From the NCBI GenBank assembly GCA_004352715.1, contig SCFE01000101.1:1384904-1448903 (forward strand): a stretch of 64,000 nt of DNA, in the 5' to 3' direction. This stretch comes from Hofstenia miamia (taxonomy: Eukaryota > Xenacoelomorpha > Acoela). The translations under genes were made by a program, and so were the position numbers. Every line of letters starts with the position of its first letter. The first letter of the stretch is position 1. The notes below the pieces were generated by a model, which was not told the origin of the DNA, did not search any database, and worked only from the letters and a program-made list of their open reading frames with translations. Shown one piece after another: positions 1-10,417 of this stretch.

Positions 1-1497
1 GCGCTTATTTCTGGTATCAGCTGATACTCGGTGTGCGGGATAAAAGAGAAAGGCACCTTTTCGCCACCTGGCTTTTTGATGTCACGCTCGTAGCTCGGAA
101 GAGCTGTCCAATAGTCCGCATTGAGGTGGAGCCTTCCAGGGCGATGTTTGATGGTGAATGTAAAGTCATTCAAATACTCAATCCATCTAGCTACTATGGT
201 AGATCTGTCGCCGCTAAATTTTTTCAACCATGCTAATGCGCTGTTATCAGTCCGCACAGTGAACTTGCGGCCGAGTACGAAGTAGCGAAATTTTTTGAGA
301 GATTCCACGAGTGCGAGCATCTCGCACTTAGTCACGCCGTAGTTCTTTTCAGAGGGTCTTAGTTTTCGGCTGAAGTATTGCACCAGGCTTTCCACTCCGT
401 TGATGTCTTGACTCAGGATCCTGCTTATGGCAACAGCGCTGGCGTCACAGTTGATTGTGAAGTCCTTCGTATAATCGGGAGTATTTAAGGATGGTATTTT
501 CTTGAGCTCCTTTTTTATGCCGTCGAGGGCTTCCTGCTCTTGCCAGGTCCATCTGAACTCGACGGATTTTTTCAACAGATTGGAGATGGTTCTTGTTTTG
601 TCGGCGAGATTGGGGATGAACATCCCATAGTAGTTGAGGAAGCCCATAAGGCATTGAATATCTCTACGGGTCCTCAGTGTCTCGATCTTGTCTAGGAAAT
701 CCTTTGCATTGTTTTTGATGGATATCCTCCCCGGCTTGATGACGCGGCCAAGGAAAGTTACCTTGGTTTGAAGTAGCGCACACTTGATTCCGTTGACCTT
801 AAGTCCCACTCTGTGCAGTAGGTCCAGTGTGCGACCAAGTTTCTGGAGATGTTCCTCGACTGTATGACTCGCGACCAAGATGTCGTCGATGTAGGCTAAA
901 ACGCCTGGTGTGAGGAGGTTTTCGCCATCCTTGAGAACTTTCGTGACGTACCGCTGGAAGGTAGCCAGCGCGTTACATAGGCCGAAGGCCATGTACTTCC
1001 ACTCGTACAGCCCGTATGGAGTGATGAAGGCGGTCTTTGCGATGTCAGCGGGGCGCATGGGCACCTGCCAGTAGGCCTTGCACAGGTCTAGGCACGAGAA
1101 GAATTTGTACTTGCTAGCATCGTAGAGGAGGTCCTCTATCCTAGGCAAAGGGTACACGTCCTTGATGGTAATATCATTCAGCTTGCGAAAATCAATGCAT
1201 AATCGGTATTTGTTGCCCTGGCGGATAAATACAGTGGGTGCCGCGTACGGGCTGTTGCTCCCCTGGATGATTCCGCTCTCAATTAAGTCGCTTAGGATCT
1301 TCTCATACTCGTGCTTCAGATTTTCCGGCACTCGACATACAGTTAGGCGGATCGGGCGATCATTTTTCAGTTCGATGGCATGCTCTTTGCCTATTGCTTG
1401 GCCAACACTAATGACGCCATAATTGAAAACTCTGTGCTTACTATGGAGCAAAGATGATAATGATCTTCTTTCCTTATGAGTTAGATGGGGGTGAGAG
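1..1497 (-). CDS. Ty3/gypsy retrotransposon pol fragment: reverse transcriptase plus RNase H
   Basis: One minus-strand frame is open for about 499 codons from 1497 to the window edge; no in-frame stop was found when it was read codon by codon. In order it shows the RT block LCIDFRKLND (about 1170-1199), the catalytic YIDD (882-893), LGRVIKPG (about 729-755), and an RNase H with its acidic residues in CDAS (D at 444-446), KCEMLAL (E at 321-323) and RTDNSALAWL (D at 246-248), then HRPG near 140. The order RT then RNase H and the block spacing are those of Ty3/gypsy pol. The real start (gag, protease) is missing in the gap to the right; integrase would lie beyond position 1. The usual ADALSR motif after HRPG reads NADYWTALP, so some decay is possible. 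The region is visibly GC-richer than its surroundings. Confidence 0.9.
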
Positions 1498-1515
1498 CTG
1501 TCTCTTATACACATC
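1498..1515. other. Tn5/Nextera transposase mosaic-end adapter remnant
   Basis: The 18 bases CTGTCTCTTATACACATC match the first 18 of the 19-base Tn5 mosaic end used in Nextera libraries, read in the adapter orientation. They stand 12 bases from the start of a 1000-N gap, where untrimmed adapter would be expected at a contig end. The gypsy frame is open up to this point. The 12 bases after it (1516-1527) are probably not genomic neighbours of 1-1497. Confidence 0.85.
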
Positions 1516-1527
1516 GGGCACTTTTAT

Positions 1528-2527
1528 NNNNNNNNNNNNNNNNNNNNNNNNNNNNNNNNNNNNNNNNNNNNNNNNNNNNNNNNNNNNNNNNNNNNNNNNN
1601 NNNNNNNNNNNNNNNNNNNNNNNNNNNNNNNNNNNNNNNNNNNNNNNNNNNNNNNNNNNNNNNNNNNNNNNNNNNNNNNNNNNNNNNNNNNNNNNNNNNN
1701 NNNNNNNNNNNNNNNNNNNNNNNNNNNNNNNNNNNNNNNNNNNNNNNNNNNNNNNNNNNNNNNNNNNNNNNNNNNNNNNNNNNNNNNNNNNNNNNNNNNN
1801 NNNNNNNNNNNNNNNNNNNNNNNNNNNNNNNNNNNNNNNNNNNNNNNNNNNNNNNNNNNNNNNNNNNNNNNNNNNNNNNNNNNNNNNNNNNNNNNNNNNN
1901 NNNNNNNNNNNNNNNNNNNNNNNNNNNNNNNNNNNNNNNNNNNNNNNNNNNNNNNNNNNNNNNNNNNNNNNNNNNNNNNNNNNNNNNNNNNNNNNNNNNN
2001 NNNNNNNNNNNNNNNNNNNNNNNNNNNNNNNNNNNNNNNNNNNNNNNNNNNNNNNNNNNNNNNNNNNNNNNNNNNNNNNNNNNNNNNNNNNNNNNNNNNN
2101 NNNNNNNNNNNNNNNNNNNNNNNNNNNNNNNNNNNNNNNNNNNNNNNNNNNNNNNNNNNNNNNNNNNNNNNNNNNNNNNNNNNNNNNNNNNNNNNNNNNN
2201 NNNNNNNNNNNNNNNNNNNNNNNNNNNNNNNNNNNNNNNNNNNNNNNNNNNNNNNNNNNNNNNNNNNNNNNNNNNNNNNNNNNNNNNNNNNNNNNNNNNN
2301 NNNNNNNNNNNNNNNNNNNNNNNNNNNNNNNNNNNNNNNNNNNNNNNNNNNNNNNNNNNNNNNNNNNNNNNNNNNNNNNNNNNNNNNNNNNNNNNNNNNN
2401 NNNNNNNNNNNNNNNNNNNNNNNNNNNNNNNNNNNNNNNNNNNNNNNNNNNNNNNNNNNNNNNNNNNNNNNNNNNNNNNNNNNNNNNNNNNNNNNNNNNN
2501 NNNNNNNNNNNNNNNNNNNNNNNNNNN
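1528..2527. other. Assembly gap, exactly 1000 N
   Basis: A run of 1000 N, a placeholder length. It follows an adapter remnant and probably hides the gag/protease part and the primer-binding end of the gypsy element. Confidence 0.99.
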
Positions 2528-3100
2528 GTTTAAGGTTTTATAAGTGCATGTACGTGTTGAAATACGAATGAGAGATTTATTATTTCCTTATACATAACCG
2601 TATACATAACTTACTGAACCACAATTCGGACTGGAAAGATCGAAAGATCCCCAGAAGCAACTTGTCGCCCCATGCTAGTGAAAGCACTCCCGAATTGTCG
2701 CCGATCTTAAGCAATAGATTTCATTTAAAGTAATAAATAAATAAAAGATACAACGGTAAAAGCGGTAGTTAAGAGTAGACAAAGTCTATTGAACATTCGC
2801 TACAGTGATCTCAGTATTTATACAAAAAGATTCAGTTTTACCTGCCTTTGTTTACAATAATTGATATTCAACGTAGTTTAACATGCTTGTAATAATTTTC
2901 CCTCGTAAATTAAATTTGAGCAAAACAAAAGCACCGACAAGGGGACACAAACTAGTAGCACAAAACTAATCTCGAAAATAACTAGAAACGTCATGGTGAC
3001 GTCAAAATACAGTGGAATTAAATCGAAATCAAAAGATATAAAAAGCACAGAATTCCCCGAGCGACTCTACACTATGTTTAATGAAAATCTCTTTTAATAC
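2528..3100 (-). repeat. Possible 5' LTR region of the gypsy element
   Basis: No protein-coding frame is visible. On the minus strand, the direction of the gypsy pol, a TATAAATA box lies near 2815-2822 and an AATAAA signal near 2573-2580. This is the order expected for U3, R and U5 of an LTR placed upstream of pol. The second LTR would lie outside the window, so the ends and identity of this one cannot be tested here. It could equally be ordinary intergenic DNA. Confidence 0.25.
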
Positions 3101-3564
3101 AAAATACAACATCCAAATTAGTAAACATATGATTTTCACAAATATATGTTGGCAGTATTAAAACTATAGGTGGAAAATTCCTATTAGAATTTATTGTAAT
3201 CAGTGATGATAAATGTTACATGGGAATTTCACTAAATTTAATCATATATGCTATTTCCATTTTTTGAAAAAAATTAAGGCATGTCTCTAGTTGTTATTAA
3301 AAGTTAGAAATAACAAATAGTAGTAAGCCCATGATTTTCATGAAATATATGTTAAATGGCAAAATTATCACTTGCTTAAAATTTCAAAGCAAAAATGCTT
3401 TCACCTTTATTACAAGTAAAATATCAAATGGTAGCACATACTTGGTTTTTTCATGAAATACATGTTAAAAAACTGGTAAAAAATTATCATTTGATTAAAT
3501 TACAAATAAAATATACCTTTCATGTTTATTAAAATATACAATATCAAATAGTGTTAGTAAATTT
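3101..3564. other. AT-rich non-coding stretch
   Basis: I see no gene. A loosely repeated phrase (TTCATGAAA-TA-ATGTTAA with TATCAAATGGTA) recurs at about 3335-3365, 3430-3480 and again near 3970-4045, on both sides of the MITE that follows. This suggests an old degenerate repeat into which the MITE inserted. Confidence 0.4.
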
Positions 3565-3960
3565 GGTTGGTACTTGAAATGAATACCAAATATCTCAAAA
3601 TGGATACTGAATATATAGTTTGCAACAGATGTATATGGGACATAGTTTAAAGAGACAATCATAATATTATTGAAAATGTTTTTATTTTTAATAGGCAATT
3701 AATTACTGTATTCATGTTTACTTAAAATTTTTTGAAATCCAATTGAAATTTGCCTTATATTTGAATACCAAGCTGCAAATACAACCCCCAAAAATTACAA
3801 TTTTTAATTCTGTGTCTAAATGCTATAAACATATGATTTCATAGCAATTGCTATTGGTTGAAAGCTAACAAAGGTTTCCGTAGTTACATTTTCTCAGTAT
3901 CCATTTTGAGATTTTTGGTATTCGTTTTGAGATATTCAGTATTCCTTTCAAGTACCAACC
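3565..3960. mobile_element. MITE family A, copy 1 (TIRs of 21-bp tandem units)
   Basis: A 396-bp element with no open frame. The left end GGTTGGTACTTGAAATGAAT is matched by the inverted right end (AAGTACCAACC at 3950-3960). The right TIR is made of units starting TATTC/TATCC at 3898, 3919 and 3940, exactly 21 bp apart, each with TTTTGAGAT. The flanks repeat AGTAAATT (8 bp). The interior carries a core near 3845-3885 (GCTATTGGTTGAAAG, GTTTCCGTAGTTAC) shared with the copy at 43524 and, in diverged form, with the element at 42052. Long TIRs and an 8-9-bp duplication suggest MULE-type mobilisation; that is inference. Confidence 0.8.
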
Positions 3961-4395
3961 AGTAAATTCATGAAAATCCATGTCAAACTTATTACAATTT
4001 ACAATATCAAGTAGTGTTAGTAAATTCATGAAAATGCATGTCAAATGGTAAAATAATCATTTGTTTTAATTACAAAACAAAAAGATGGAGAAATATTATT
4101 AAATGTAAATAAAATGTTAATAAAAAATTAGAAAACCTACCAGTGAAATCATGTTGAAAACATTGGTTTGTGAAATATTTTCTTAACAATACATGATAAT
4201 AGTTAAAAATATAAAAATAAATTATTATTTTTTTAATTGATAATTATTAAAAAATAATTAAAACATGATATTAAAACTTTGACAACAAAATTATTATTTT
4301 TGACAATGACAAGTAGAATGAATTTGCTTGTATGGTTTTTATACTAACACCAAAAATTATGCCAAGATTGTATTGCCAGGCAGGATTTTTAACAC

Positions 4396-5206
4396 TGTAT
4401 TTTTCAATTTCATATTTTTTAATGACGTATTATTTAGCATCATATTTTTTATTTTGTATTCCAAAAGCAGCAGTTTGTGGGGTTAAAATATATTTTATAA
4501 GTATTTTTTAATTCAGGGTAGAATAATTACCAAGGATTTACACCCCATCAGAATTTATTTCAAATGAAATCACTAATTACATAAAAATGATTTATGAACT
4601 ATGGTTTGATTATTATAAAATATATTAGTAAAACAAGATTTGAATATTTTCAAAATATGTATTTAATAGGTGTATGATTTAAATTAAATGACAAAATTTA
4701 CAGACTAAAAATTCTAAATATTGTGCAATAAACTATTGCCATACTGATTTGGTGAGATTCCAACGCAAAATTTCTGTTTATATGTACAGTTGTGTTTATC
4801 TTACACCATGAATCAGTAGGTAAATCATTATTACAGCAAGAAATTAAATGTGAATTATAATCAAATACATTCATTTCACAAAAGCATTAAGCTTAGTATG
4901 ACATTGCTTATAGAAATGCGAAATTTAACTTTCACTTAAGGAACATTTTGTTATGTATACATTGAAGATGCTATGCAAAGCAGAACTCTAGTTGTTCAGC
5001 AAAACATGAAATATTACAATTTAAAATTTGTATAAGCATCATCATTGGTTATGATGTAAATAGAAAATATGACATTTTTGGAATACAAAATTATTGTAAG
5101 CACTGCTATTTGAATACAATATTATTGGAATACAAAGTTATTGGAATACAAAATTAATGGAATACAATAATACTGGAATACGCAATTATGGGAATATGAT
5201 TTTAAA
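4396..5206. mobile_element. TIR element with 15/16-bp tandem arrays at both ends
   Basis: On the right, units of GGAATACAAAATTATT type start at 5111, 5127, 5143, 5159, 5175 and 5191, exactly 16 bp apart, with one more at 5080. On the left, the inverse units (TATTTTTTA..., ending TGTATTCC) start near 4398, 4413, 4428, 4443 and 4457, about 15 bp apart. Inside the arrays, TTGTATTCCAAAAGCAGCAG on the left mirrors the inverse of GCACTGCTATTTGAATACAA on the right. The middle (4480-5070) is AT-rich with no coding frame. I could not fix the target duplication or outer ends. Confidence 0.55.
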
Positions 5207-6323
5207 AGAAAATTGAAATTTCCATTATATGAAATTAAGAAATATGACTTTAAAATACTACCTCATATTGCCATGCAATTAACATGTTTTATCTCAATTA
5301 CAAACTTATTTATCATTCTCTCACAGGTTTTCTATTTGAGTAGTTGGTCGATAATTCATTAGTCATGGCATAATGTACAAAATCTTCTAATAATGTGTTT
5401 TTTGGGCTGTGTGGAAATGCATACAACAACATTTACTATATTAAGGAACTATTAATTTTGGTGGAATGCAAAATATACATTACTACAGTACACCAATCAA
5501 AGGAAAATTTTGATTGTTTGCCAGGACATATAAAAAAAGCTTTCAACTGGTATGAACATAATTTTTATTTTGATTTTACAGAGGGTAATCTTACAAATGA
5601 GCAAATGATCACTTTTATCAAATCTCTGAATTTGTAGTGCAGAAAGGAAACTACATTTTGGGCATATGATAGAATGAACTGTGAGTTTTTAAGTTGGTTA
5701 ATTTCTTGACCTGTGGAAAATTTACTTGATCATGGATATTGGTATCAGCAAATTATGGGAAATTCTACAGACTGTATAAAGGACTATTTTAAATTTGTGC
5801 ATCAAATCAACATTCAACAACAAATAGGTATATTATTATCACCATTTGCTAATAATAATAGTCAATGTTAATTTAAAAATTTGTTTTAAAACCATTGTAA
5901 CTAATAATAATTAATGACTTTTTTGTTTATTTTACTAGCAATATTTTTATAAAACTAGTACATGTAGAAAAGAGTGAAAACAAAACTAATATTTATATTT
6001 TGCTAAACTCTAATACAATACAATTTATAATACCATCAGACTCAATTTCCATGTCATTGTTGCAGAATAGTTTTTTATTGTAATTTTCACCCAATGTATT
6101 AACATAGCATTAAAGGTAGAAAATTGTAAAAACCATTGTTGTCTCATCTTTACTGTGACACCAACTGAACAACGTCCTCAATTGTTAGCCACGGCTTTTG
6201 GTAGTTCACTAGAAAGACTTGCACTTGAAAAAATACATGTTGATGGCTGGGAATTAATCTCATTTAAATGCTTGTGTTGGGGATGGGGAAGACAATTGCA
6301 TTCTTTTTGACTGTAGGACATCT
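5207..6323. other. No recognised gene
   Basis: AT-rich DNA with scattered short open stretches. About 5395-5640 (+) is open for 80 codons but has no ATG at its start and no recognised motif. The minus strand of 6100-6300 has several short coding-like pieces broken by stops, possibly part of the same relic as the small frame at 6324-6482. Confidence 0.4.
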
Positions 6324-6482
6324 TCACTTGTGTTGAGTCTTGCGTTTTTCTTTTACAGGTGCAGGCAGTGGGGCCACCATCTCCTGTGTTAATGGGTTAT
6401 AACCATATGACGATGGTGGGGTTGAGCATAGATCATCAAATAGGCTACCCAATGAACCACATGTTAGTGTTTCAATAGCCAT
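6324..6482 (-). CDS. Unrecognised 52-codon ORF
   Basis: The ATG (6480-6482) is preceded in frame by codons reading PSSYWK and, before them, a stop. The frame ends in TGA at 6324-6326. The product is polar with a proline-rich middle and a basic tail (VKEKRKTQHK), and codon use looks more protein-like than in the neighbouring AT-rich DNA. The opposite strand is also open here and ends in a stop, with a strong AG acceptor-like site at about 6358, so direction is not certain. No family recognised. It could be a fragment of a transposon ORF or a small exon. Confidence 0.25.
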   Translation of the reverse strand: MAIETLTCGSLGSLFDDLCSTPPSSYGYNPLTQEMVAPLPAPVKEKRKTQHK

Positions 6483-6714
6483 TTTCCAGTAAGAAGATGG
6501 TCAAATTTGCATAGTAGAAAAATAATGATTTTATCCAATGAAATGAAGTGAATATATAGATTGACCAGCCAATGGAAATACATGGGAAGTTATGAAAAAT
6601 ATTCATTGGTTGGAAAACATGATACAATAAAACATGTTAACAGCATAAGTAGTATTAAGAGATTGTTCCCCATGCCACTTTTTTCTGATTGGTCGAGAGG
6701 TGGCTCATATAGCT

Positions 6715-7714
6715 NNNNNNNNNNNNNNNNNNNNNNNNNNNNNNNNNNNNNNNNNNNNNNNNNNNNNNNNNNNNNNNNNNNNNNNNNNNNNNNNNNNNNN
6801 NNNNNNNNNNNNNNNNNNNNNNNNNNNNNNNNNNNNNNNNNNNNNNNNNNNNNNNNNNNNNNNNNNNNNNNNNNNNNNNNNNNNNNNNNNNNNNNNNNNN
6901 NNNNNNNNNNNNNNNNNNNNNNNNNNNNNNNNNNNNNNNNNNNNNNNNNNNNNNNNNNNNNNNNNNNNNNNNNNNNNNNNNNNNNNNNNNNNNNNNNNNN
7001 NNNNNNNNNNNNNNNNNNNNNNNNNNNNNNNNNNNNNNNNNNNNNNNNNNNNNNNNNNNNNNNNNNNNNNNNNNNNNNNNNNNNNNNNNNNNNNNNNNNN
7101 NNNNNNNNNNNNNNNNNNNNNNNNNNNNNNNNNNNNNNNNNNNNNNNNNNNNNNNNNNNNNNNNNNNNNNNNNNNNNNNNNNNNNNNNNNNNNNNNNNNN
7201 NNNNNNNNNNNNNNNNNNNNNNNNNNNNNNNNNNNNNNNNNNNNNNNNNNNNNNNNNNNNNNNNNNNNNNNNNNNNNNNNNNNNNNNNNNNNNNNNNNNN
7301 NNNNNNNNNNNNNNNNNNNNNNNNNNNNNNNNNNNNNNNNNNNNNNNNNNNNNNNNNNNNNNNNNNNNNNNNNNNNNNNNNNNNNNNNNNNNNNNNNNNN
7401 NNNNNNNNNNNNNNNNNNNNNNNNNNNNNNNNNNNNNNNNNNNNNNNNNNNNNNNNNNNNNNNNNNNNNNNNNNNNNNNNNNNNNNNNNNNNNNNNNNNN
7501 NNNNNNNNNNNNNNNNNNNNNNNNNNNNNNNNNNNNNNNNNNNNNNNNNNNNNNNNNNNNNNNNNNNNNNNNNNNNNNNNNNNNNNNNNNNNNNNNNNNN
7601 NNNNNNNNNNNNNNNNNNNNNNNNNNNNNNNNNNNNNNNNNNNNNNNNNNNNNNNNNNNNNNNNNNNNNNNNNNNNNNNNNNNNNNNNNNNNNNNNNNNN
7701 NNNNNNNNNNNNNN
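6715..7714. other. Assembly gap, exactly 1000 N
   Basis: Placeholder gap inside the TIR element 6648-8011. The 34-bp tandem array begins immediately after it, so the break is probably caused by that array. Confidence 0.99.
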
Positions 7715-7811
7715 GTAAAACTAAAAAAATGTAAGGTAATGTGGGAAAGTAAAACTAAAAAAATGTATGTTAATGCGGGAAAGTAAAACTAAAAAAATTT
7801 AATGTGGGAAA
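7715..7811. repeat. 34-bp tandem array at gap edge
   Basis: Units starting GTAAAACTAAAAAAATG lie at 7715, 7749 and 7783, a 34-bp period, each followed by a TAATG(T/C)GGGAAA block. The array is cut by the N gap on its left, so its true copy number is unknown. Confidence 0.85.
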
Positions 7812-8011
7812 ATAGATCACATAAATAACACAAAAACTAGTAAAAGTACATGACTTCCATGACGTCAGTAAAACACCATCAGCAATATCCACGGCGTCTC
7901 AGGTCAAAGGCCAACCCTCTCGACCAATCAGAAAAAAGTGGCATGGGCTACGAGCCACCTCTCGACCAATCAGAAAAAAGTGGCACAGGGTACGAGTCTC
8001 TTAATACTACT

Positions 8012-8760
8012 AGCGTATATTAACAAAAATGATATGTAGCTTTTGCATGTAATGATTTTGAAAAATGAATTAAACATTGTACATAGCACTGGTTAAACAA
8101 TCAAAATGCTTGGGTTAATTTTTACAGATAGATTTGACGTCAATAATGACAGGGTGTGTATGTGGACCTGTGATATGACAATATATTTTGAAAATGAAAT
8201 GTAGCCTTTGCATGTAATGCTAGATTTCGAAAAAACAAATTAATCATTGTACATAGACATTGTAAGCAGTCGCAAAATACATGGGAAATTAATCATCAAA
8301 ACATAATTGTGAAAGTATGTGTGTAATAAAACATGTAAACTTAGTAATGTGTGGCCTAGCAACATGTATATGTGTCATTGTCAAATCAGACCCCATATAA
8401 ATGTCACAAAAATGATTCATCCTGTAAATGTCACAACTGGTGAATCAATAATTAAAACCCTTCTTGAATATCCATTAGTCAGGAAACTTAATATTGTCAA
8501 GTATGTGAATCACTAATTAAACCACTCTTTGATATTGGTGAGTCATCCAAATGTTATAGGTGTTACGAGAACTTCAGGGTGTCCCAATGAGACCAAGTCT
8601 TGACTATTATAACTACTGAAGATTGATTTTTTTCGTTACTATCCAAAGACTTCCAAAATGTTTATAGTATCAATATAACGCCCAATTGTGGGCCTTAATT
8701 TTTTGGAATTAAAAATAAAACGCCTCCTCCTTTTCTCTTATTAAGGTGCAAACCTTCTTT
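8012..8760. other. No recognised gene
   Basis: AT-rich DNA. A phrase of the type AAATGATATGTAGCTTTTGCATGTAATG with a following GAAAAA-AAATTAA-CATTGTACATAG recurs at about 8026-8085 and 8196-8255, a degenerate direct repeat of about 170-bp period. Nothing else seen. Confidence 0.4.
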
Positions 8761-10417
8761 CCAAGTTAGAAGAAAGATTTCAGTAACAAGTTGGTTGAGG
8801 CCTTTCTATCAGCTGACATCCCTTTTTATAAGCTGAAAAACACAAAGATCTACCAGCTCTACTGATCTTCAGCAGCCTGTTCCATCTGAGTGCATTTGTA
8901 GAGTGCGCATGGCCTCATTAGCTGAAGTACAAATGATAAGGCTCAAAACATCTTTATCGCTGTTGATGAAACTGAGGCTTGCAATAGCAAATACCTCTAC
9001 ATTCTCATCAGCGTCACAAAGATGTCAGAGACTATGTACGTCGTGAAATGCATGATGGTGGAGACTGTCTTCTGGTTTGGCGTCACATTGACAATATATT
9101 TTAGATCTTTCATCAAGGTGCTTATTCTATAGTACTGCAACATTTTCAATTTTTTCAGTCTTGTAGTTTTCATTTTAATGCAACAAAGTCAATCTGAACT
9201 CCTTCTTACTCTAATTAGATTCTTGGGGTCTATGTTAATCTACCGCAATCGTGTAAACAGCTAACCTCATCTTACTCTGTTCCTTTGGCTAGGATACTTT
9301 CCTTAAACTTTGGAATTTCATATGAGTAAGCTTTACACATCATTTAGGGCCAGCCAGCCTTCATGTGGCAGATTGTAGGACCCTGGCCTTTTCTAAAAGG
9401 AAGCTGATCTGCCAGTTTTGGCGAACTTAGTTTAGATTAGGTCTCATTGCAAACTTGTGGAAGAATTCTTACATCTTTGTCTTGCCAGAAGACTATCTGG
9501 ATGCTGAAATTTTGGAAAGGAACTCAGCCCTTTTTGGGCGGCAATTGGTGCAGAACCCTTCAATACATTTTTTTAGGGACATTCAAGGAGTTTATTATAT
9601 AGCTAAGAAATATAAAACCGCATGCTTAAAGGTTCTTCAACAATATTTGGCGTTGGGCATTTTAATCTACTTTAAAGAACATAAAGTACAATGGAGAAGT
9701 TCAGAGCAGAATCCGGCAGATAGCCCATCTAGGGACACAGAAACTTTTTATGCAGTTAGCAATTATAACTATTGTAACATATACTCTTTTTACTACAAAC
9801 CGCTATTAATTATTTGTATTCCATATATAAGGGAAAAAGTGTGACGTAGTTTTAGTCGTTTCTTTATACTTTTTGGTCATAGGAGAAAAAGTAGTTGTAG
9901 TGAAAATCGATGATGCACTGAAGAGATGGACGTCCAAAAAATATTTTCGTTCTTCTACTGTCAGATACGGCCAAATATATGACTGCGATGGTCATAGTGC
10001 TATATCCGCAGATGTTCCATATTACCTGCACAACTGTGCTAAGAAAGTGCGCAGTCACTTTCAAGGAATTGACAACCTCATTTCAGCAGTCACACTTAAG
10101 AACAGAAACTGCTGCAAGATGTTTTCTAAGATTGGAACTCCGCCACAGCCAGTGCTTACTTGCTGGGGTACATGGTTATGTGCGGCCGAGTATTATGCCA
10201 AGAACTTGTCGAAGGTGCGCGAAATTGTCAGTTCTTTAAAAGTAACAGGTATCATTGTCAATCTTACTAAAGCTGCTGTCATTGATGCGGAAGTTGCAGA
10301 GTCACTCGTGAAGATTCAACGCGACTATCAGGAACTTCATAAGCAAATTGAAAAGATGTAGAGTTCGAAATACACTCTCAAGGAAGCCCACGACGATATT
10401 ATGATGCCTGCACATTA
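8761..10417 (+). pseudogene. Decayed hAT-like (CGGBP1/DUF659-like) transposase, split by an insertion
   Basis: Two plus-strand blocks read as one transposase. The left block (8761-9133) gives SNKLVEAFLSADIPFYKLKN, a stop, then in a shifted frame VPSECICRVRMASLAEVQ, then IFIAVDETEACNSKYLYILI, the first catalytic Asp region (VDET). The right block (about 9864-10417) gives DTAKYM...YPQMFHITC in one frame and VRSHFQGIDNLISAV, PPQPVLTCWGTWLCAAEYYA in another. Order and content match an animal hAT-like family with the V.DE.., D.A.YM and P.PP.PVLTRWGTW blocks, known to me from memory, not from a search. At least three frameshifts and several stops make it inactive. About 720 bp (9134-9860) between the blocks is foreign. 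Confidence 0.75.
9455..9735 (+). pseudogene. Retroelement RNase H C-terminal fragment
   Basis: A frame with no ATG start is open here and reads, toward its end, HKVQWRSSEQNPADSPSRDT. The pattern W(R)..S...NPAD.PSR is the end of the RNase H domain in BEL/Pao, DIRS-like and related retroelements, where the Asp belongs to the catalytic set. No RT or integrase flanks it. It lies inside the insertion that splits the hAT-like pseudogene, so the retroelement piece arrived later or was carried by a larger insertion. Family assignment is tentative. Confidence 0.5.

Larger units (their letters stand above)
6648..8011. mobile_element. TIR element interrupted by a 1000-N gap
   Basis: AGTAGTATTAAGAG at 6648-6661 is mirrored exactly at 7998-8011. 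Next to it on both sides is CCACTTTTTTCTGATTGGTC plus GAGAGGTGGCTC (left 6677-6706; right, inverted, twice). The two right-hand copies start at 7916 and 7958, a 42-bp period. The middle contains a 34-bp tandem array at the gap edge and 1000 N. No transposase frame is visible in the sequenced part. Length with the nominal gap is 1364 bp. Target duplication not clear. Confidence 0.7.

Noticed and set aside
33-1422. Several plus-strand and other-frame ORFs over the gypsy pol
   Set aside because: They are shadows of the continuous minus-strand RT-RNase H frame, which carries all the conserved motifs.
1454-2543. Long ORFs running through N
   Set aside because: Created by the absence of readable stops in assembly gaps; the same applies at 6561-7734, 19704-20552 and 46586-47695.
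5395-5637. 80-codon plus-strand frame
   Set aside because: Starts with GTG, has no ATG near the start, no splice borders checked out and no motif; chance or relic.
6359-6478. Plus-strand terminal exon after a strong pyrimidine tract and AG
   Set aside because: The pyrimidine tract is the complement of Lys/Arg codons of the minus-strand frame at 6324-6482; codon quality is better on the minus strand, though neither is proven.
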